Positions 58,050 through 64,000 of a stretch of DNA of 64,000 nucleotides are shown here, piece after piece. Origin of the DNA: Chlorocebus sabaeus (Eukaryota > Chordata > Mammalia > Primates > Cercopithecidae); NCBI RefSeq assembly GCF_047675955.1, contig NC_132913.1, positions 72,721,236-72,785,235 on the forward strand, in the 5' to 3' direction. The number at the start of each line of letters is the position of its first letter. Position 1 is the stretch's first letter. Under the pieces are notes generated by a model that worked only from the letters and a program-made list of their open reading frames with translations, made no database searches and had not been told where the DNA came from. The translations under genes and the position numbers were made by a program.

Positions 58050-58395
58050 ACATTTCATAGGGACTTATGAGCAAAGGCCACATCTTGGGCAGTCATGAGG
58101 CAAGATGGTGGATCCCTACGCTGTTGCCCCCCAGACGCCGCTACACCGTAAGTAAAAAATGTGTGGTACAACTGACGTTTACCACTCAGGGATAGGCAAG
58201 AATGTGATGTGAATCTGCCTACGGGCAGGGTTTATAGTCAAGGTTATTCTCACCTAAGATTAAGTAAGTGCTCTTACACAAGGAACAGTAGCAACAGTAA
58301 AAATCTTAGAGGCATTCCTGGAACTGGAGTTAATCAGAATTTAATAGGGCTGATTAGCATCCAAGATGGAGTGGTTTTAGCCTCCATATTACTGT
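58050..58395. other. Unassigned sequence between LTR and AluY
   Basis: Contains a GC-richer patch at 58095-58150 ('ggcaagatggtggatcccta'). It could be more retroviral or repeat DNA, but I cannot name it. Confidence 0.35.
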
Positions 58396-58396
58396 T

Positions 58397-58413
58397 AAAA
58401 ATTCTGTGGGTGA
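58397..58413 (+). repeat. Target-site duplication, left copy (AluY 58414)
   Basis: 'aaaaattctgtgggtga' is repeated after the A tail, ending at 58733. The A-rich 5' edge fits L1-type endonuclease cleavage. Confidence 0.93.
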
Positions 58414-58720
58414 GGCCGGGCGCGGTGGCTCAAGCCTGTAATCCCAGCACTTTGGGAGGCCGAGACGGGCGGATCACGAGGTCAGGAGATCGAGACCATC
58501 CTGGCTAACACGGTGAAACCCCGTCTCTACTAAAAATACAAAAAACTAGCCGGGCGAGGTGGCGGGCGCCTGTAGTCCCAGCTACTCCGGAGGCTGAGGC
58601 AGGAGAATGGCGTAAACCCGGGAGGCGGAGCTTGCAGTGAGCTGAGATCCGGCCACTGCAGTCCAGCCCGGGCTACAGAGCAAGACTCCGTCTCAAAAAA
58701 AAAAAAAAAAAAAAAAAAAA
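58414..58720 (+). mobile_element. Young full-length AluY of Old World monkey type
   Basis: Near-consensus 300-bp Alu starting 'ggccgggcgcggtggctc' with a pure A tail of about 27 bases. Variant sites seen: 'gctcaagcctgtaatccc', 'ccgggcgaggtggcgggc', 'ctactccggaggctg', 'gaatggcgtaaacccgg' and 'gctgagatccggccactg'. I associate this combination with AluYR subfamilies of cercopithecoid monkeys, not with human AluY. A perfect duplication flanks it (ending in ttctgtgggtga). Confidence 0.95.
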
Positions 58721-58734
58721 ATTCTGTGGGTGAA

Positions 58735-59315
58735 ACTCTTTTTGAAATTATCTAACATGACTGAATAGAACACCGTTTCTTTAGCTATGCAATGTGTTTT
58801 ATCAATCTACTATCGAAGTCAGTAGGTTGTGCATATATGGTGGTTTACCCAATCCTCTTAGTCAAATTCAGAAAGCTTTTTTTATTGAAATATTCAAGTA
58901 CTGATAATACATTTTTCCTGTATGCAAAGGTATGCCTACAATATTATGTATCTAATTTTATTTAATCCAGTTATGCAAAAGCAAAAATAATAGGCATACT
59001 GGAAGATTTAATACAGAATTTTTCCATAAAAAATAAGGTTCCAGGATGAAAAATTCTTGACAGTTATTTACAAGGTAGAATATTGGGTATGTATTCTAAT
59101 CGGGTTTGTATTCTTGTGAAAAAGTATATTTTCACAAGGCACTCTTATCTGTCTGAAGTTCATTAGTACTACTTCTCTTAGTGGGTTTCACTACATATTC
59201 CTAATTAATATGTGTTATTCCAAGATTTTCTTCAAATAATATTAGATGTAAACTAACATAATTCAAAATTAAGTATATTTAAATAATTCTGATATTGAAA
59301 CCACCTTTGCAAAGA
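58735..59315. other. Unique sequence, nothing recognised
   Basis: AT-rich and non-coding. Confidence 0.5.
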
Positions 59316-59323
59316 TTATGCAG

Positions 59324-60068
59324 TGAGAGAAATTAGGCATGGCTTACTCCATCTTGCTTCTAGCCTCAGAAGCAGGTTGTCCTCACTAATTCCTGGGCAT
59401 AGGCCAAGCTAACCATGGGAGGAATTTAGTTTATAATTTGACTTTGAAGCAAGGATGATAATAGTTCCTCCCACAAAATAAGCCACTCTTTACTCAGGGA
59501 CTGATAATTACCTTTGTAAAACTAATGGAAGATCATGACATTAGGGTGATGGGAAAGGTCAGATGATGAATTCTACTAAAATGTAGGCATAGTTTCTATA
59601 ATTCCTTACTGCTTAGGAGACATGTGGCCAGAGTCACAAAATTTTTAACTTCCCCAATTACTCCTATAGATGACATCACTATCGTAGAAACTAAGATTGG
59701 TCTTTTAAGATGTTCTTCAGATTTTTGCATCATGATAATCAACTGACCCCACCTAAGCTGGTGTCTCATTACTCAACTGTTCCCATGGTCCCCACCCACA
59801 GGTAGACTCAGAATATGAGGACTATTTTCCATATCCCTATGATTTTTTAACCAAGCAGAAGCATCAGTTCTCTAATCCCCTGCCTACCAAATTATCCACA
59901 AAAATCCTAGCCTTTGAGTTCTGGTGTAGGCTGATTTGAGTAATAACTCCAGTACTTTCACTTGGTTGCCTCTGCGTTACTAAAACTCTTTCTCTACTTC
60001 AATACCACAGTCTCAGTGACTTGGTTTTGTCTGTGCAGTGGGCAGGAAGAACCTGTTGGGTGACTACA
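59324..60068 (+). mobile_element. ERV1-like LTR (MER34-like U5)
   Basis: From 'tgagagaaattaggcatgg' to 'ctgttgggtgactaca'. Typical LTR texture with 'ccatcttgcttctagcctc', 'gttcctcccacaaaataag' and a U5-like end 'aaaactctttctctacttc', 'gtgcagtgggcaggaagaac'. The end resembles MER34-type LTRs, which finish close to 'gcgggcaagaagaaccc'. About 745 bp. Exact borders and subfamily are uncertain. Confidence 0.6.
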
Positions 60069-60229
60069 ATATTTACCTCCATAAATAATTAAAGGCAATT
60101 TAATTTATATCCCTGAACAATGCTTCTTAAAGTACTTTCTCTTCTGTTATTCTCCAGCAGTTATGTCTGCTTTAGGATAATTTTAAACTCCACACCCTTC
60201 TCACAACAGTGGTCTCTTCTTTCTCGCCT

Positions 60230-60493
60230 ATTTATTTATTTATTTTGAGATGGAGTCTTGTTCTGTCACCCAGGCTGGAGTGCAATGGCACGATCTTGAC
60301 TCACTGCAACCTCTGCTTCCTAGGTTCAAGCGCTTCTCCTGACTCAGCTTCCCAAGTAGCTGGGATTACAGGTGCCTGTCACCATGCCCAGCTAATTTTT
60401 GTATTTTTAGTAGAGACGGGGGTTTCACCATGTTGGTCAGGCTGGTCTCGAACTCTTGACCTCAGGTGACCATGCGCCTCGGCTTCCCAAAGT
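60230..60493 (-). mobile_element. AluS, truncated at its 5' end
   Basis: Reverse Alu with a (TTTA)n head (60230-60244), 'gagatggagtcttgttctg' and 'tagagacgggggtttcac', stopping at 'ggcttcccaaagta' before the last 40 or so bases. The 86-codon frame over it is a standard antisense-Alu frame. Confidence 0.88.
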
Positions 60494-60664
60494 ACATTTT
60501 TTTTAATACTGTCATTTATCACCACAAAATTAGAAACATCCAACAAGTAAAAATTCTGTACTTTGTCATCACCTTCTCCAATTTATTTATTCCTATAAGA
60601 TATAGTTAATCAAGGGGCAGTTGGTTCTCAAGGTTTACTGGAAACTAAAAACATTTTAAGACAA

Positions 60665-61045
60665 CCAACGAAAGGTAAATCTTGCATACTCTCGCTCATA
60701 TGTGGGAGCTAAAAAAAGTGGTTCTCATGAAGATAGAGAGTAGATTCATGGTTGCCAGAGGCCAAGAAGGGTAGGAGAAAGGGGGGTGAAGAGAGTTGAT
60801 TAATGAGGATACATACACAGTTTCAGAGAAGAAACAAGACCTACTGTTTGAAAGATCAGTAGAGTGATTATAGTTTACAATAAGCTATCATATATTTCAA
60901 AATAGCTAGAAGAGAATAATGAAGATTTCCAGCACAAAGAAAATACAAATATTTAAGGTGATGGATATACTACTTACACTGATTTGATCTGTACAAATTA
61001 TATGAACGTATTGGCCAAATACTTACAAAGTATATTTTGTAGGTG
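60665..61045 (+). mobile_element. L1 3' UTR (L1MA/L1MB type)
   Basis: 'ctcgctcatatgtgggagct', 'gattcatggttgccagaggc', 'tgattatagtttacaataag' and 'ggtgatggatatactactta' follow the L1M 3' UTR order. 5'-truncated. Confidence 0.78.
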
Positions 61046-61049
61046 TTTA

Positions 61050-62385
61050 AATGGTAATTTAATTTCTTATTCCATGAATGTAGCATAATTTGGATCATAT
61101 TTTTTGCACATATGGATAGGCAAAACTATTTTTATGAGGCAAATAAATAGCATTTCTTTTTATCATCTATGAGAAATCATGTATTCTTGATGTCATTGTT
61201 TTTCTTCAGATAGTTTCTCCAAAATGCACTTTATCTAGTCTCTGATTTTTATGGGTTCCATCAAAAGGCCAATAAATTATTAAAATTCTATAAATATGGC
61301 TTTGAAGTGGTAAATGTAAATAATCCTTGTCATAGGATCAGTACAAACGGTTAGATCTCAATAACTGCTATGAAATTTAGAAAAATATCAAATAACTTAG
61401 ATTTGTATTATCTTGGAGGCTATAAGAAGCAAGAGTCATAAGTTTATGTAAAGTATGTGGTTAGACACATATATGAGGAAAAAAATTTTAAAAATGGACA
61501 GATCTGTGAAAAATGATTGAGTTATTTTAATGTTGATTTTTAGAAACCCCTAGAACCCCAAATTCAGAGGTCTAGAATGAGCCTGTTGATTTTGATTATA
61601 TCAATTTCCAAATGAGACTATCATAGGTGGAACTTAAAACAAGGGTTTGAATTAAGTTGAATTAAAAGTCTGTTTAGCATGAAAATAACGCAAGGCCAAG
61701 GGGATGGGGTGAAAACCATCATTTGGGGATGATTAGAGGAATACAATTATGAGACGTAAAAGTCCACAAGAGACAAAATTAGAAGATAGAGAAGAAAGTT
61801 AAAGAAAAGAGTAATCAATAGTGTAATAAAGAGTGATCAATACTATAATAGAAAATACCACAGGAGGCAACATGTGAAGAGAAATAAAAATTAAATTTAA
61901 TGTTTTTTGGTTATGCCTGGCTCTATTTAAAGTAGTTCTGGCAAAACAGTGAGGGCAGAGAATGGCAGTGAGTGAGGCATAAAGTAGAAGGGAGACAATT
62001 AGTGGATTGCTGAGCACAGACCTTATTTTAGGAGCTCAGCTATTAAGAATGGCATAAATAAGAGGACAAAACCTTGGGAGGAACTCAAGATTAAGAACTT
62101 GTAATGAAACTATGAAAGAAAATATTAAAATATGTAATTTTTTAAGGAAATTTTGAAGATTGAAAAAACAAAATATAGTTAAATGATGGTATCAAGGTTC
62201 CTGTGAAGTTGGCTTTTAGTAAGAATAGGGACAACTTATCACTATGCTAGGAAAAAAAAGGAAAATATGGTATTTGAGGGAATGGAGGATAGAGTTAAGA
62301 CATTTCCCTCTTTACGCCTTCATTATTTTAGCAAAGCAGAAGGCCAGATCATCTACTAAAAGTGAGAAAGAATATGGAGGGTGTT
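61050..62385. other. Unique sequence, nothing recognised
   Basis: AT-rich; open frames at 61799-62017 and 62244-62462 have no motif, and the second runs into the LTR. Confidence 0.5.
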
Positions 62386-62391
62386 ATGAGA

Positions 62392-62797
62392 TGAATTTTG
62401 TCTCTCTAAATTCATATGTTGGAGTCCTCATCCTTTGTACTTTGGAATGTGACCTTACATAGAGATAGGGTCTTTACAGAGGAAATTAAAGTTAAAGTAA
62501 AACCATTAGGGTAGGCCCTAATCTGGTATTACTGATGTTCTTATAAAAAGGAAAAAAGGGTGAACATGAAAACAACATGGAAGGCAGATGATGTGAAGAG
62601 ACATAGAGAGAACATCATCTTCTGGCCAGGGAGAGAGGCCTGGAAAAGATACCTCCTCACAACCCTGGGAATGAACCATCCCTGTCAACAAATTGATGAT
62701 GAACTTCCAGCATTCGAAACTGGGAGGCAATAATATTCTTCCACTCAGCCACCTCATCTGTGGTACTTCGTGATAACACCCCTAGCAAAGTAATACA
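62392..62797 (+). mobile_element. MLT1A-type solo LTR (ERVL-MaLR)
   Basis: Starts 'tgttatgagatgaattttg' and ends 'ctagcaaagtaataca', with 'aaattcatatgttggagtcc', 'gtgaccttacatagagatag', 'gtaggccctaatctggtatt' and 'tgtggtacttcgtgataac' in the family order. Flanking 5-mers gaggg (62387-62391) and gaggt (62798-62802) match at four of five positions, a worn target duplication. No internal region, so a solo LTR. Confidence 0.88.
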
Positions 62798-62802
62798 GAG
62801 GT

Positions 62803-64000
62803 TTAAATAATATATAGACAAAAAACAAACTAAAGATTTTGTTTCAATTACTTATGAAGAGGTCCAAAGCTTTTTCTTTTCAAAAAAATAAAAGGCTAAA
62901 ATTTGTACATAGATAATGAATAATCACTCCACATTTTATATTTTATTTCATTTATGAATATTTAACTCAATGAATAAATTTTTACTTGAATTTATGGAAT
63001 GACTGCAGAACTTCATATAATGAACTCTGAACTAGTAGAAAAATTATCTGGGAAAATAGTCCTGACTCCACCACTCAATATCTAAACAGGAATTAATGAA
63101 CTAGATAAGTAAAATTATTTTTCCTCACAGATTAACTGGATGTAATTATACCTGTGCATCCACTTCATCTGATTGTCATAATAATAATGCAAAAATGATA
63201 CATTTATCATAACTGTGCAAAATACAAATTTGAAACACATTAACTATTAACATTTTTTCTTAAAATTTATAAATATAAAACTTTAAAAATATAACTTCAC
63301 ATATTAACATAAATATAGATTACCAGTGATATCTGCAATCATTTAAAATATTACTAAAAAGGTAAAAGTTTTAAATGGCAAAAATTTGGTTTTATTTTTT
63401 CATATTAATTCAAGTTAAATGGCTATAAGCAGAAAATAAAAGTTATCTAAATTCCTTACCCACTTAAAGCAGGGAGCATCTGTCAGCATAATAGGCCCTT
63501 TAGCCTCCTGCTGGGCAAACTCAGCTAGTAGACATTTTTAAATTGACTGAGTTCTAGAAGAAGCAATTTTTCATACAAAAGCTGGCAGTTAAGGAGGAAA
63601 AATGTTTTTATCCTAATTGGATTGGATTTGGCCACTGGGATCTTTTCTATTCACCTTCATAAATTTAGAAACCTTTTGTAAATTTATACCACTCAGGATG
63701 TTCACAGTTACCTGGTAAGTTGCCTCACTCAGTTGCTAGTGCTGAGTCTGCTCTTTGCTCCTTGCATAGTTTGTTGCCCTCCTTCCCCAGTGGATTCCTG
63801 AAGAATATAAGGAGGCATTTGGATTTATTTAGCAGCTGGTTATCTCCTGCTAATGGCTGACAAATGGACATCCCTTGAAGATACTACTTGCTTTGCTTTC
63901 TTCTTAACTTATCCTGCCTATTTGAGGGTTTGGTTTGTTGTTCAAGCCTGTCAGGAAAATAACATATGATCAAAGAGTTACAATTAACATCCATTATAAC
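62803..64000. other. Unique sequence to the window end
   Basis: AT-rich; a slightly GC-richer patch at 63460-63540 and 63700-63800 shows no recognisable exon or repeat. Confidence 0.5.

Noticed and set aside
1..64000. An undescribed multi-gene biological system
   Set aside because: No intact gene set, operon-like layout, RNA gene cluster or conserved non-repeat array is visible. The content is fully in line with primate intergenic DNA built from transposon layers.

Overview
This window looks like intergenic DNA from an Old World monkey (cercopithecoid). I found no intact protein-coding gene, tRNA, rRNA, CRISPR array or other prokaryote-type system. The sequence is AT-rich and full of the interspersed repeats of a primate genome: Alu, L1, MIR/L2, Tigger and hAT DNA transposons, ERVL/MaLR LTRs and ERV1 LTRs. 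The lineage call rests on two AluY copies (about 58414-58715 and 10201-10498). Both carry variant sites that I associate with the AluYR-type subfamilies of macaques and baboons: a gagatccggcc-type segment in the right arm, gcgaggtggcggg in place of gcgtggtggcggg, and gcgtaaaccc in place of gcgtgaaccc.

Layout. 0-3.6 kb: AT-rich DNA with an old L1 3' piece, a MER2 transposon, a Tigger-like fragment and a MER58-like hAT fragment. 3.66-7.03 kb: one L1 insertion with its 5' half inverted (twin-priming structure), followed by an inverted AluY/AluS pair with a G-rich (GGGGA)n tail. 7.7-18.8 kb: mostly unique AT-rich DNA with an AluJ piece, a young truncated AluY, MER5A, and an ERVL-type MLT2 LTR. 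18.8-25 kb: MER1B with a perfect 8-bp duplication, three minus-strand L1 segments with two nested Alus, a Tigger3-like element, two MLT2-like LTR pieces and a MIR. 25-33 kb: long unique AT-rich tract with one MADE1 hairpin. 33-39.5 kb: dense old repeats, including a roughly 420-bp imperfect palindrome, L1 pieces, an Alu, an ERV1 LTR inside an L1, an MLT1 LTR and an L1ME carrying an AluJ. 40-43 kb: unique. 43-50.8 kb: an old, nearly complete L1M interrupted by an AluS and a full-length 2.4-kb Tigger1, followed by further L1 pieces. 50.8-53.4 kb: unique. 53.4-60.1 kb: a GC-rich ERV1-like LTR block and two more ERV1-like LTRs, with AluJ copies and the young AluY between them. 60-64 kb: AluS, an L1 3' end, an MLT1A-type LTR and unique sequence.

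The listed genes do not work together in any pathway. The only coding remnants are decayed L1 ORF2 and Tigger1 transposase. The value of the window lies in its nested insertion history, several clean target-site duplications, a possible miR-548-type hairpin (MADE1), and one long inverted repeat I could not assign to a family. Repeat family names come from remembered consensus sequences, not from a search; class-level calls are firmer than subfamily names.
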